A stretch of 64,000 bases of DNA, from the NCBI RefSeq assembly GCF_007827955.1, contig NZ_VITR01000004.1, positions 1 through 64,000 on the forward strand, given 5' to 3'. A program made the translations under genes and the position numbers. Under the pieces are notes generated by a model. That model was not told the DNA's origin. It did not search any database and saw nothing but the letters and a program-made list of their open reading frames with translations. The stretch comes from Nitrospirillum pindoramense. Lineage in GTDB: Bacteria > Pseudomonadota > Alphaproteobacteria > Azospirillales > Azospirillaceae. Positions 32,731 to 42,102 of the stretch are shown here, in pieces. Within the stretch, counting starts at the first letter, position 1, and each line of letters starts with the position of its first letter.

Positions 32731-33330
32731 ATGGCTGACAAGTCACAACAAGAACCTTCGATGGAGGAAATCCTCGCCTCCATCCGGCGTATCATTTCCG
32801 AAGACACCGACGCCCCGCCGCCTGAGCCGGAGGCTCCGCCTCCTCCTCCGCCTCCGCCGCCCCCACCGCCGCCGCCGCCTCCCCCGCCGGAGGATGATAT
32901 CTTCGAAGCGGTGCCCATGCCGCCGCCCCCGCCGCCGCCTCCGCCGGAGGACGACGTGCTGGAACTCACGGATATCATCCCGGACGAGCCCGCGCCGGAG
33001 CCCGAGCCCCTGCCGGACCCCTTCGCGTATGAGCCGCCGCCCCCGCCGCCGCGTCGTCCGCCGCCGTCCATGGACGACGACCGCCTGATGTCGGAATTCA
33101 CCGAGGAGGCGGCCAGCCGTGCCTTCTCCGGCCTATCGGGGTTCCGCCGCGGTGGCCCCAGCCTGACGGGGGAGGGGCCCATCGGCCGTTCCGACGTCAC
33201 GCTGGAAGAGATCGTGCACGTTCTGGTTCGGCCCATCCTGCGGGAATGGCTGGACGAGAACCTGCCCACCCTGGTCGAGCGCTTGGTCAAGCGCGAGATC
33301 GAGAAGGTTGTACGGCGCGGACTCGACTGA
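32731..33330 (+). CDS. popZ: PopZ polar organizing protein (DUF2497)
   Basis: 199-aa scaffold that forms polar microdomains and anchors the chromosome origin region. The N-terminal partner-binding helix EPSMEEILASIRRIISED (8-25) and the C-terminal oligomerisation helices LREWLDENLPTLVERLVKRE (170-189) match PopZ. The middle is an acidic/proline-rich disordered linker with an uninterrupted run of 18 prolines (36-53) and a second of nine (64-72). Such runs require EF-P for translation. Placement before valS is conserved in the group. Confidence 0.93.
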   Translation: MADKSQQEPSMEEILASIRRIISEDTDAPPPEPEAPPPPPPPPPPPPPPPPPPEDDIFEAVPMPPPPPPPPPEDDVLELTDIIPDEPAPEPEPLPDPFAYEPPPPPPRRPPPSMDDDRLMSEFTEEAASRAFSGLSGFRRGGPSLTGEGPIGRSDVTLEEIVHVLVRPILREWLDENLPTLVERLVKREIEKVVRRGLD

Positions 33331-33378
33331 CGCCCGCCGCCTCGATAAACCTTGGCAAACCCCAGGTAATTTGAGAGG

Positions 33379-33415
33379 GGGCGGCGCCGGACCCCGCGCC
33401 GCCCTTTTCTTTTGT
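33379..33415 (+). terminator. Terminator between popZ and valS
   Basis: GGGCGGCGC (33379-33387) and GCGCCGCCC (33396-33404) followed by TTTTCTTTTG. It implies valS has its own promoter or depends on read-through, since its start is only ~30 bp on. Confidence 0.85.
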
Positions 33416-33443
33416 TTTGAGCCCGTGATTTCAGGTGCCCGCC

Positions 33444-36104
33444 ATGCTGGACAAGACCTTCTCCCCCGCCGATGTCGAACGCAGCCGCTATGAGCGCTGG
33501 GAGCGCTCGGGCGCTTTCGCCGCCCATGTCGACAGCAACGCCCAGCCCTACACCATCATGATGCCGCCGCCCAACGTGACGGGCAGCCTGCACATGGGCC
33601 ATGCGCTGACCTTCACGCTGCAGGATCTGCTGATCCGCTATCACCGCATGAGCGGCCGCGACGCCCTATGGCAGCCCGGAACCGACCATGCCGGGATCGC
33701 CACCCAGATGGTGGTGGAGCGCAACCTGGCCAAGGAAGGCAAGACCCGCCAGGAGATGGGCCGCGAGGCCTTCCTCCAGAAGGTGTGGGAGTGGAAGGCC
33801 GAGTCCGGCGGCACCATCACCCGCCAGCTGCGCCGCCTGGGCGCCTCCCCTGACTGGTCGCGCGAACGCTTCACCATGGATGAGGGCCTGAACGCCGCCG
33901 TCCGCAAGGTGTTCGTCGAGCTGTACCGCCAGGGCCTGATCTATCGCGACAAGCGCCTGGTGAACTGGGACCCCAAGCTCCACACCGCCATCTCCGACCT
34001 GGAGGTCGAGCAGAAGGAGGTGAAGGGCAGCCTGTGGTACTTCCGCTATCCGGTGGAAGGGCCAAATGGGGAAGTGTCGGGGACCTACATCACTGTCGCC
34101 ACCACGCGCCCGGAAACCATGCTGGGCGACACCGGCGTGGCCGTGCACCCGGAGGATGAGCGCTATAAGGACCTGGTGGGCCGCAATGTCATCCTGCCCA
34201 TCACCGGCCGCCGCATCCCCATCGTCGCCGACGAATACGCCGATCCGGAGACCGGCACCGGCGCGGTGAAGATCACACCCGCCCATGACTTCAATGATTT
34301 CGAGGTCGGTAAGCGGCACAACCTGCCCATGATCAACCTGTTCGACCGCGACGCGAAGCTGAACGAGCATGCGCCGGCCGAGTACCAGGGGCTGGATCGC
34401 TTCGTCGCCCGCAAGAAGGTGGTGGAGGAGATCGAGGCCCTGGGGCTGTTGGAGAAGATCGATCCGCACACCCTGATGCAGCCGCACGGTGACCGCAGTG
34501 GCGTGGTCATCGAGCCCTGGCTGACCGACCAGTGGTATTGCGACGCCGTCACCCTGGCCAAGCCCGCGCTGGAGGCCGTGGAACAAGGCAAGACGCAGTT
34601 CGTGCCCAAGCAGTGGGAAAACACCTATTACGAGTGGATGCGCAACATCCAGCCGTGGTGCATCAGCCGCCAACTGTGGTGGGGCCACCAGATCCCGGCG
34701 TGGTTCGGGCCGGACGGCAAGTTCTTCGTCGCCGAGACGGAGGCCCAGGCCCAGGAGGAGGCGGACGCCCATTACGGCGCCCCCACACTGCTGACCCGCG
34801 ATTCCGACGTGCTGGACACCTGGTTCTCGTCCGCGCTGTGGCCCTTCTCCACCCTGGGCTGGCCGGAAAAGACGCCAGAGGTGGCGCGCTATTACCCGGG
34901 CGACGTGCTGGTCACCGGCTTCGACATCATCTTCTTCTGGGTCGCCCGCATGATGATGATGGGCATCCATTTCATGGGCGACGTGCCCTTCCGCACCATC
35001 TACATCCACGCCCTGGTGCGGGATGAGAAGGGGCAGAAGATGTCGAAGTCCAAGGGCAACGTCATCGATCCCCTGGACCTGATCGACCAGTATGGCTGCG
35101 ACGCCCTGCGCTTCACCCTGACCGCCATGGCGGCCCAGGGCCGCGACATCAAACTCGCGACCTCGCGCGTCGAGGGCTACCGCAATTTCGCGACCAAGCT
35201 GTGGAATGCCGCCCGCTACGCCCAGATGAACCAGGTGGCGCCCGTGCCGGGCTTCACCCCAGCCGGACTGACCCAGACGGTCAACCGCTGGATCGTGGGC
35301 GCCGTGGCCGACTGCGCGGCGCAGGTGACCGAGGCGCTGGAGGGCTATCGTTTCAACGATGCCGCCAACGCCCTGTACCACTTCGCCTGGGGCAGCTTCT
35401 GCGACTGGTACCTGGAGTTCACCAAGCCCATCCTGCAGGGCGAGGATGAGGCGGCGAAGGCCGAAACCCGCGCCGTCACCGCCTGGGTGCTGGACCAGAT
35501 CCTGCACCTGCTGCACCCCATCATGCCCTTCCTGACGGAAGAGCTGTGGGAGAAGCTGGGCGAGGGACAGGAGCGCGGCGACCTGATCACCGCCGCCTGG
35601 CCGCAGTACCCCTCGGCCTACAAGGACGCCGGCGCTCAGGCCGAGATGGATTGGGTGGTGCGCTTCATCTCCACCATCCGCACCATCCGGTCGGAAATGA
35701 ACGTGCCACCGTCGGCCCAACTGCCGCTGTTGGTGAAGGGTGCCGGGGCCGACACCGCCGCGCGCTTGGCCACCCACCGCGACCTGATCCTGAAGCTGGC
35801 CCGCCTGTCCGACATCACCCTGACGGAGGAGGCGCCGGCCACCGGTGCCGTGCAGGCGGTGGTGGACGAGGCGACGTTGGTCCTGCCGCTGGCCGACTTC
35901 ATCGACATCGCCAAGGAGAAGGCCCGCCTGGCCAAGGAAATCCAGAAGCTGGAGGGCGAGATCGCCAAGGTTGACGCCAAGCTGGGCAACCCCAACTTCG
36001 TCGACAAGGCCCCGCCCGAGGTCATCGAGGAACAGCGGGAGCGCCGGGCCGAGGCCGACGGCACCCGCGCCAAGCTGGCCGAGGCGCTGTCGCGCCTGGG
36101 CTGA
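33444..36104 (+). CDS. valS: Valyl-tRNA synthetase
   Basis: 886-aa class I aminoacyl-tRNA synthetase. HMGH (residues 50-53, in [14 protein letters not shown]) and KMSKS (532-536) are the catalytic signatures. The editing CP1 domain ([12 protein letters not shown]) lies between. The C-terminal ~70 residues form the coiled-coil tRNA arm ([17 protein letters not shown]). The ATG at 33444 is preferred; a GTG at 33435 is in frame. Full length with no anomalies. An essential housekeeping gene. Confidence 0.98.
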   Translation: MLDKTFSPADVERSRYERWERSGAFAAHVDSNAQPYTIMMPPPNVTGSLHMGHALTFTLQDLLIRYHRMSGRDALWQPGTDHAGIATQMVVERNLAKEGKTRQEMGREAFLQKVWEWKAESGGTITRQLRRLGASPDWSRERFTMDEGLNAAVRKVFVELYRQGLIYRDKRLVNWDPKLHTAISDLEVEQKEVKGSLWYFRYPVEGPNGEVSGTYITVATTRPETMLGDTGVAVHPEDERYKDLVGRNVILPITGRRIPIVADEYADPETGTGAVKITPAHDFNDFEVGKRHNLPMINLFDRDAKLNEHAPAEYQGLDRFVARKKVVEEIEALGLLEKIDPHTLMQPHGDRSGVVIEPWLTDQWYCDAVTLAKPALEAVEQGKTQFVPKQWENTYYEWMRNIQPWCISRQLWWGHQIPAWFGPDGKFFVAETEAQAQEEADAHYGAPTLLTRDSDVLDTWFSSALWPFSTLGWPEKTPEVARYYPGDVLVTGFDIIFFWVARMMMMGIHFMGDVPFRTIYIHALVRDEKGQKMSKSKGNVIDPLDLIDQYGCDALRFTLTAMAAQGRDIKLATSRVEGYRNFATKLWNAARYAQMNQVAPVPGFTPAGLTQTVNRWIVGAVADCAAQVTEALEGYRFNDAANALYHFAWGSFCDWYLEFTKPILQGEDEAAKAETRAVTAWVLDQILHLLHPIMPFLTEELWEKLGEGQERGDLITAAWPQYPSAYKDAGAQAEMDWVVRFISTIRTIRSEMNVPPSAQLPLLVKGAGADTAARLATHRDLILKLARLSDITLTEEAPATGAVQAVVDEATLVLPLADFIDIAKEKARLAKEIQKLEGEIAKVDAKLGNPNFVDKAPPEVIEEQRERRAEADGTRAKLAEALSRLG

Positions 36105-36130
36105 TGCCGGGTTCGCTTGGGACAAGATGA

Positions 36131-36182
36131 TGTGACAGACGGCCGCCCCGGGGAAAGCCCCCTGGGGCGGCCGTTTGTCACA
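36131..36182 (+). terminator. Long hairpin after valS
   Basis: Arms 36131-36149 and 36164-36182 match at 18 of 19 positions with one G-T pair, loop 14 nt. The core is ACGGCCGCCCC/GGGGCGGCCGT. The T tract inside the stem (GTTTGT) is short. Very stable; probably bidirectional. Confidence 0.7.
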
Positions 36183-36264
36183 TGGATGTATTCATCAAAA
36201 TAATGCGACCTATGCGAGAGGTGTCGCGCCGGGCGGCATCCTGACACGCACTCTTGAGGATGCG

Positions 36265-36768
36265 ATGATCGCTGGGCGTTGGATGGTGATGATGGCGGCC
36301 ATGGCCTTGGCGGCAGGCTGTGCGGTACAGCATGTGCAGGTTGTGCCCGTCACCACGAACGGCGCCCCAGTGGCCCGGCCCGCCGGTACGGTTGGCACGC
36401 CGGAAAAGGTCATGCTGACCCGTACGGTTCCCGTGGGGCAAGAGCGCGAACTGAATTTCTATCAAGGTCTGCATGAGGATTGTGCACCGATTTCGGGCAT
36501 CACGGTGCAAATCCTCACCGCGCCGGCCCACGGCACCGCCAGCTTGCGCGACGGCACGGACTATCCCACCTTCCCCGCCGGGAATCCCCGCGCTGCCTGC
36601 AACAAGAAGCCCATGCCCGCCCAGCAGCTGTGGTACCAGCCCGCCCCAGGCTATACCGGCGCGGACGTGCTGGAGGTGCAGGTCTTCTATCCCATGGGCA
36701 CCGCCCAGAGGCAGACCTACACCATCAACGTCCAAGGCACTGTCCCGCCCCAGCCCATCGCACCGTGA
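36265..36768 (+). CDS. Hypothetical lipoprotein
   Basis: 167-aa protein with a type II signal peptide: Arg5, hydrophobic MVMMAAMALAAGC with the lipobox LAAGC and lipidated Cys19. The mature part has Ig-like/cadherin-type phrasing (TAPAHGTASLRDG, PAPGYTGADVLEVQVFYP), as in proteins with tandem beta-sandwich repeats. It is probably a single beta-sandwich tethered to the outer membrane facing the periplasm. GAGGA precedes the ATG. Function unknown. Confidence 0.82.
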   Translation: MIAGRWMVMMAAMALAAGCAVQHVQVVPVTTNGAPVARPAGTVGTPEKVMLTRTVPVGQERELNFYQGLHEDCAPISGITVQILTAPAHGTASLRDGTDYPTFPAGNPRAACNKKPMPAQQLWYQPAPGYTGADVLEVQVFYPMGTAQRQTYTINVQGTVPPQPIAP

Positions 36769-36786
36769 GGCTGGGCCATCGTCGCG

Positions 36787-37851
36787 TCAGGCGGCGAAGG
36801 GGCCGGGCGCGTCCGCCGTTGGTTTCTTAAGCCAGATGGCGGCCAGCGCCACGAAGGGCGCCAGATGCAGCAGGGTGCGGGTCTCATTGGTGAGGCCCAG
36901 GGCCAGGACCGCGACCACCTGCACCCCGACGAAGGCCGCCAGCGCCAGGGCACGGAGGCCGTGCCGCCGCACCATGAGGGCCGTCATCCCCAGGACGGTG
37001 GCCAGGTAGACTGGAATCAGGAGATCCAGGGATAGGCTGGGATCAGCGACCCAGTCATAGAACTGGCCGAAGTTCTCCCCCACCTGGATGTGGAAATAGC
37101 CGTCGAAGGTGGTGGAGGACGACTTCTGGATTTCCTTGAACAGCTTCCAGCCCATCTCTTCCTTCAGCAGGGTGCGCCGCAGGGTTTCGATGATGGCGAA
37201 GGCGGCGATGCTGCCGCCCACCCCGGCCCCCAGCCATCGTGGATCCGGCCGCCGCTTTTCAATCCAGGCATCGACGAGGGCCTTGGCCACCATGTAGCCG
37301 CCGATGAACACGGCGGACTCGTGATTGAAGCAGGCGACGCCCAGCAGGGCCAGGAAGGCCCACCACGGCGCGCGGGTCAGGACCAGCAGGTAGAAGACCG
37401 CCGTGGTCAGCAGCAGCACGAAGTCCCAGATGTACAGCCAAGGCTTGGACATCAGCGCCGCGAACAGGACATGCATGGCCAGCAGGGCGGTCCAGGCCTT
37501 CTGCCGGCCATTCCCGTCCTGGCCCCCCGCCGCCTGGGCGGCGTAGAACAGGGCGAGGCCGGCGCCGGTCAGGCCAAAGATCGCGACGGTGGCGTGCGCG
37601 TTGGCCAGGGTCATGCCCATCAGCTCGATCAGATGTTCCATCACGGGCGCCAGCACGCGCGACTGGAAGAAGCGCCAATGGGGGTAGCCGTACAGCACCC
37701 CCACCTCCGCCTGCAGGTTCTGCAGCAGGAACTGATCGAAGAAGTGGACGACATGGCGCCATTGCGCCACGGCCAGCATGAAGGCCGTGCCCGTCACCAG
37801 CAGGGCGTCCAGAATCTCTTCCCGTTCTGCCCGCAAATCCAAACCACGCAT
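36787..37851 (-). CDS. Polytopic membrane protein of unknown function
   Basis: 354-aa inner-membrane protein with roughly eight hydrophobic segments. Conserved-looking features are a periplasmic YGYPHWRFFQSRVLAP loop near the N-terminus, CFNHESAVFIGGY in the middle, and LTNETRTLLHLAPF near the end. It resembles multi-spanning glycosyltransferase-like or O-antigen-type proteins in layout but lacks a motif I can name. The start at 37851 (MRGLDL) has GGGGGAAAAG upstream. Lies 43 bp after gph and may be cotranscribed. Confidence 0.72.
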   Translation of the reverse strand: MRGLDLRAEREEILDALLVTGTAFMLAVAQWRHVVHFFDQFLLQNLQAEVGVLYGYPHWRFFQSRVLAPVMEHLIELMGMTLANAHATVAIFGLTGAGLALFYAAQAAGGQDGNGRQKAWTALLAMHVLFAALMSKPWLYIWDFVLLLTTAVFYLLVLTRAPWWAFLALLGVACFNHESAVFIGGYMVAKALVDAWIEKRRPDPRWLGAGVGGSIAAFAIIETLRRTLLKEEMGWKLFKEIQKSSSTTFDGYFHIQVGENFGQFYDWVADPSLSLDLLIPVYLATVLGMTALMVRRHGLRALALAAFVGVQVVAVLALGLTNETRTLLHLAPFVALAAIWLKKPTADAPGPFAA

Positions 37852-37894
37852 AAGCGACTTTTCCCCCAAAGCCGGTAACCCCGGCCCGGCCGCT

Positions 37895-38569
37895 TCACTG
37901 CAGGGCCAGGTCCGCCAAGGCGGCCGGCAGGTCATGGAAATGGTCCACCAGCCGGTCCGCCCCTAGTTCTTCCACGGGCATGCGCGGATAGCCATAGGTA
38001 ACGCACACGACACGGCAGCCGGCGGCGCGGCCAGCGGTCACATCGTTGGCGCCGTCGCCCACCATGACCGTCCGGGCGGGCGCCGCGCCCAACTGGGCCA
38101 TGGCGTGCAGCAGGGGCCCTGGATGGGGTTTGCGCGTCGGCAGGGTGTCGCCGCCCACCACCGCCGTGAACAGGCCGTCCAGGCCGATGGCTCGCAGCAC
38201 GGCGTGGGTCGCGCGCTCCGGCTTGTTGGTCACCAGGGCCAGGGGAATGCTTTCGCGCAGGCTGGCCAGCGTCCCCGCCACACCCGGGAAGACGCAGCCG
38301 GGATCAGCCGGCAGGGACTCGTAGATGGCCATGTAACGGTCGGTCATGGCGGGGACCGAGTCGGGGTCCAGGGGCCGTCCGACGGCGGCGAAGGTGCGGG
38401 TGACCAGCATTGGGGCGCCGTCGCCGATGAATTGATGCACCTGAGCCAGATCCAGCTTGGGCAGGTTCTCCTCATCCAGCAGGAGGTTGATGCCGGTCAG
38501 GATGTCGGGGGCGCTGTCGATCAGGGTTCCGTCGAAATCGAACAGGATGGCGGCTGGCAACGCGGACAT
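37895..38569 (-). CDS. gph: Phosphoglycolate phosphatase (HAD family)
   Basis: 224-aa HAD hydrolase that dephosphorylates 2-phosphoglycolate. Motif I is DFDGTLIDS, motif II VTNKP, Lys in TRKPHPGPLL, and motif IV VGDGANDVTAGRAAG. The length is standard for Gph. The start at 38569 (MSALPAAILF) has GGAGG seven bases upstream. Divergent from glmU with 164 bp between the starts. Confidence 0.92.
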   Translation of the reverse strand: MSALPAAILFDFDGTLIDSAPDILTGINLLLDEENLPKLDLAQVHQFIGDGAPMLVTRTFAAVGRPLDPDSVPAMTDRYMAIYESLPADPGCVFPGVAGTLASLRESIPLALVTNKPERATHAVLRAIGLDGLFTAVVGGDTLPTRKPHPGPLLHAMAQLGAAPARTVMVGDGANDVTAGRAAGCRVVCVTYGYPRMPVEELGADRLVDHFHDLPAALADLALQ

Positions 38570-38733
38570 GGGCGGGCCTCCGGCGAAGGCGGTTTCGCGA
38601 CACACCAACGTTGTGGCAGTAAGGGGGCCGCGCTGGCAATGGCGTCGGGATGGCAAGGCGTCCGCCTCATCCCATCGGACGACAGCCCTTGCCCCCGCGA
38701 GGTCCTGAACCAAGCCGCCCAAAGGGTATCGCC

Positions 38734-40104
38734 ATGACCGCTTCGACGCCGACCGCCACCCTCGCCTGCATCGTCCTGGCGGCGGGGAAGGGCACCCGGA
38801 TGAAGTCCGACCTGCCCAAGGTGCTGCACCCGATCGCCAATGAGCCCATGGTGGCCCATGTCCTGCGGGCGGCGGCGGCGCTGAACCCGGATCGCGTCGT
38901 CGTCGTCGTGGGGCCGGGGCAGGAGGCCGTGGCCAAGGCCGTGGCGCCGCATGCCACGGTGCTGCAGTCCCAGCAGCTGGGCACGGCCGACGCGGTGAAG
39001 GCGGCGCGCGCGGCCCTGGGAGATTTTGACGGCGACGTGCTGGTTCTGTTCGGTGACACCCCGCTGGTGCGGCCGGAGACGCTGTCCCTGCTGGTCCAGG
39101 CGCGGCGTGGCGCCGGTGATCCGGCCGTGGCGGTGCTGGGCATGCGCCCGGCCGACCCCGCCGCCTATGGCCGCCTGGTGCAGGATGAGGCCGGCGGGCT
39201 GACCAAGATCGTGGAGTACCTGGACGCGACGGCCGAGGAGCGCGCCATTGGCCTGTGCAACGCCGGCCTGATGGCCTTCGATGGGCGCCGCCTGTGGGCC
39301 ATCCTGGACGCCATCGGCAACGCCAACGCCAAGGGCGAATACTACCTGACGGACGCCGTGGCCGTGGCCCGCGCCCAGGGCCATGCCTGCGCGGTGGCGG
39401 AGGGGGACCCGGCGGATGTGGAAGGCGTCAATTCCCGTGTCGAGCTGGCCAAGCTGGAAAAGCTGATGCAGGCCCGCCTGCGCCGCCAGGCCATGCTGAA
39501 CGGCGCCACCCTGGCCGACCCGCACACGGTGTGGTTCTCCGCCGACACGGTGCTGGGCCGCGACGTCACCGTGGGCCAGAACGTGGTGTTCGGCCCCGGC
39601 GTCGTGGTGGAGGATGGCGTGACCATCCGGCCCTTCTGCCATCTGGAAGGGGTGGTGGTGCGGCGCGAGGCCATCATCGGCCCCTATTCCCGCCTGCGCC
39701 CCGGATCCGATATCGGCGCCGGCGCCCACATCGGCAACTTCGTGGAGGTCAAGGCCTCCACCCTGGGCAACGGCGCCAAGGCCAACCATCTGGCCTATGT
39801 CGGCGATGCCGATATCGGGGAGGGAACCAACATCGGGGCCGGTGCCATCACCTGCAACTATGACGGCACCTTCAAGTACCGCACCCAGGTGGGTCGCAAC
39901 GTCTTCGTCGGCACCAACGCCACCCTGGTGGCCCCGGTGCAGGTGGGCGACGGCGCCTTCATCGCCGGCGGCAGCACCATCACCGAGCCCGTTCCCGCCG
40001 ACGCCCTGGCCATCGGCCGTGGCCGTCAGGTGGTGAAGGAAGGCTGGGCCGCCGCCTTCGCCACCGCCCAGAAGGCGCGCAAGGCCGCACAGAAGAAGGG
40101 CTGA
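38734..40104 (+). CDS. glmU: Bifunctional UDP-N-acetylglucosamine pyrophosphorylase/glucosamine-1-P acetyltransferase
   Basis: 456-aa enzyme making UDP-GlcNAc for peptidoglycan and LPS. The N-terminal uridyltransferase domain has LAAGKGTRMKSDLPKVLHP. The C-terminal half is a left-handed beta-helix of hexapeptide repeats (GVVVEDGVTIRPF, GAHIGNFVEVKAS) with the acetyltransferase segment YVGDADIGEGTNIGAG. AAAGGG precedes the ATG. Full length. Confidence 0.97.
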   Translation: MTASTPTATLACIVLAAGKGTRMKSDLPKVLHPIANEPMVAHVLRAAAALNPDRVVVVVGPGQEAVAKAVAPHATVLQSQQLGTADAVKAARAALGDFDGDVLVLFGDTPLVRPETLSLLVQARRGAGDPAVAVLGMRPADPAAYGRLVQDEAGGLTKIVEYLDATAEERAIGLCNAGLMAFDGRRLWAILDAIGNANAKGEYYLTDAVAVARAQGHACAVAEGDPADVEGVNSRVELAKLEKLMQARLRRQAMLNGATLADPHTVWFSADTVLGRDVTVGQNVVFGPGVVVEDGVTIRPFCHLEGVVVRREAIIGPYSRLRPGSDIGAGAHIGNFVEVKASTLGNGAKANHLAYVGDADIGEGTNIGAGAITCNYDGTFKYRTQVGRNVFVGTNATLVAPVQVGDGAFIAGGSTITEPVPADALAIGRGRQVVKEGWAAAFATAQKARKAAQKKG

Positions 40105-40203
40105 GCGGGAAAGGGTTAGGCCGGGATGACCCGGCTGGGCGATGGTAGGGCGCAAAGGGTGGGGGCGGCGCAGTAACGACAGGGGTAACGGACAGGGGGC
40201 GTC

Positions 40204-41931
40204 ATGCACAGGACGATGGCGGAGCCAGGCTGGCGGGAACTTTATAAGCCCAAGCTGGTCACGGTGCTGCGCGAGGGGTATGGCCTGCGCGACCTGCGGG
40301 CTGACCTGGTGGCCGGCTTGACCGTGGCCATCGTGGCCTTGCCGCTGTCCATGGCCATCGCCATCGCCTCGGGTGTTACGCCGGACCGGGGGCTGTACAC
40401 CGCCATCGTCGGCGGCTTCCTGGTGTCGCTGTTGGGCGGCAGCCGGTTTCAGATCGGCGGCCCGGCCGGGGCCTTCATCGTGCTGGTCGCCGCGTCGGTG
40501 GAGCGGCTGGGGGTGGGGGGCATGGCGCTGGCCGTGCTCCTGTCCGGCCTGATCCTCATGACCATCGGTGCCCTGCGCCTGGGTACCTTCATCAAATACA
40601 TCCCTTATCCCGTCACCGTGGGCTTCACCGCCGGCATCGCCGTCATCATCGCGGCCAGCCAGGCGCGCGACCTGTTGGGCCTGACGCTGCCGGGCAAGGA
40701 GCCGGGGCCGCTGGTGCCCAAGCTGCTGGCCCTGGGGCACGCGCTGCCCACGCTGAACCCCGCCGCGCTGGGTACGGCGGTGGCGACCATCGCCCTGATC
40801 GTGCTGCTGCGGCGCTGGCGCCCTCAATGGCCCGTCCTGCTGATCGCGGTGGCGGCGGCCAGCGTGGTCGCGGCGCTTGCCCACCTGCCCGTTGAGACCA
40901 TCGGCACGCGTTTCGGCGGCATCCCGCGCAGCCTGCCCGCCCCCCATCTGCCGCCCCTGTCGCCGGACCTGGTGTTGGCGGTCCTGCCGGATGCGGTGTC
41001 CTTCGCGCTGTTGGGCGCCATCGAAAGCCTGCTGTCCGCCGTGGTCGCCGATGGCATGACCGGCCGGCGCCACCGGGCCAATGCCGAGTTGGTGGCGCAA
41101 GGCGTCGCCAACATCGCCAGCGCGCTTTGCGGCGGCATCTGCGTCACCGGCACCATTGCCCGCACGGCCACCAATGTGCGGGCGGGTGCGCGCGGGCCGG
41201 TATCGGGCATGGCGCATGCCGTGTTCCTGGCGCTGTTCATGGCGGTGGCCGCCCCGCTGGCCAGCTATATCCCCCTGCCGGCGCTGGCGGCGGTGCTGGC
41301 GATCGTCGCCTGGAACATGGCGGAGAAGCATGCCTTCGCCCTGTTGCTGCGGGCGTCCTGGGGGGATGCCGCGGTGCTGCTGTCCACCTTCCTGCTCACC
41401 ATCCTGCGGGACCTGACGCTGGGCATCGTCGTCGGCTTCGCCACCGGGTCGCTGCTGTTCATCCACCGCATGGCCGGGACCCTGCGGGTGGAGGGGGGCA
41501 CCCCCCTGGTGGCGCCTGACGTGGCCGATCACGCCGGCCCGCTGCCGGACCAGCCTCAGACCCACGACGACGACATCCTGGTCTTTCGTCTGTCCGGGGC
41601 ATTCTTTTTCGGGGCGGCGGCCGGCGTGTCCGCCCTGTTCGACCGCATCGCGGCCCGGCCACGGGCTTACGTGCTGGACCTGACGGCGGTGCCGCTGCTG
41701 GATTCCACGGCCGTGACCGTCATCGATGGGCTGGTGGCCAAGGCGCGCAAGCAGGGGGCCGTGGTGGCCATCGCCCTGGCCGATCCGGAGGCGCGGCGCC
41801 TGCTGCTGACCCAGGGCCTGAAGCCGCGGCAGGTCCATTTCGGCCGCACCCTGGACCAGGCGCTGGTCCGCGCGCGCCGTGCCTTGGGCCGGGCGGGGAA
41901 CCTGCCGGACCCGGATCACGAAGCGGCCTGA
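40204..41931 (+). CDS. SulP-family anion transporter with STAS domain
   Basis: 575-aa inner-membrane transporter of the SLC26/SulP family, likely for sulfate, bicarbonate or another anion. The signature region DLVAGLTVAIVALPLSMAIAIASG with TPDRGLYTAIVGG opens the membrane domain of 10-14 helices. The C-terminal STAS domain (about 450-560) contains YVLDLTAVPLLDSTAVTVID. Substrate cannot be told from sequence. It stands alone, 99 bp after glmU. Confidence 0.93.
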   Translation: MHRTMAEPGWRELYKPKLVTVLREGYGLRDLRADLVAGLTVAIVALPLSMAIAIASGVTPDRGLYTAIVGGFLVSLLGGSRFQIGGPAGAFIVLVAASVERLGVGGMALAVLLSGLILMTIGALRLGTFIKYIPYPVTVGFTAGIAVIIAASQARDLLGLTLPGKEPGPLVPKLLALGHALPTLNPAALGTAVATIALIVLLRRWRPQWPVLLIAVAAASVVAALAHLPVETIGTRFGGIPRSLPAPHLPPLSPDLVLAVLPDAVSFALLGAIESLLSAVVADGMTGRRHRANAELVAQGVANIASALCGGICVTGTIARTATNVRAGARGPVSGMAHAVFLALFMAVAAPLASYIPLPALAAVLAIVAWNMAEKHAFALLLRASWGDAAVLLSTFLLTILRDLTLGIVVGFATGSLLFIHRMAGTLRVEGGTPLVAPDVADHAGPLPDQPQTHDDDILVFRLSGAFFFGAAAGVSALFDRIAARPRAYVLDLTAVPLLDSTAVTVIDGLVAKARKQGAVVAIALADPEARRLLLTQGLKPRQVHFGRTLDQALVRARRALGRAGNLPDPDHEAA

Positions 41932-42102
41932 GCCCCAAGATCCAGATTTCAGCTTGGCCTGGGAACGCAGGCGGGGGATGGCCGGTTGTGACCCGCCGGC
42001 CGGTAGTCGTGCCGGCTCCCGCATTGCAACACCGCCGGCGCCCGCCTACGTAAGAACCATGCCCCCGGGCGGCCCCCGGGCGGTTGTTACAAGAGGTTTG
42101 CC

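Noticed and set aside
32721..33644. Minus-strand frame with a long poly-glycine tract
   Set aside because: It is the complement of the PopZ poly-proline codons (ccg/ggc); PopZ termini are conserved on the plus strand.
33666..36125. 819-codon minus-strand frame opposite valS
   Set aside because: valS is complete with HMGH and KMSKS; the opposite frame has no SD, no domain and biased composition.
38521..42024. 1167-codon open frame on the minus strand opposite glmU and the SulP gene
   Set aside because: It lies antisense to two clearly conserved genes; its His/Gln/Arg-rich, motif-free translation is typical of high-GC antisense frames.
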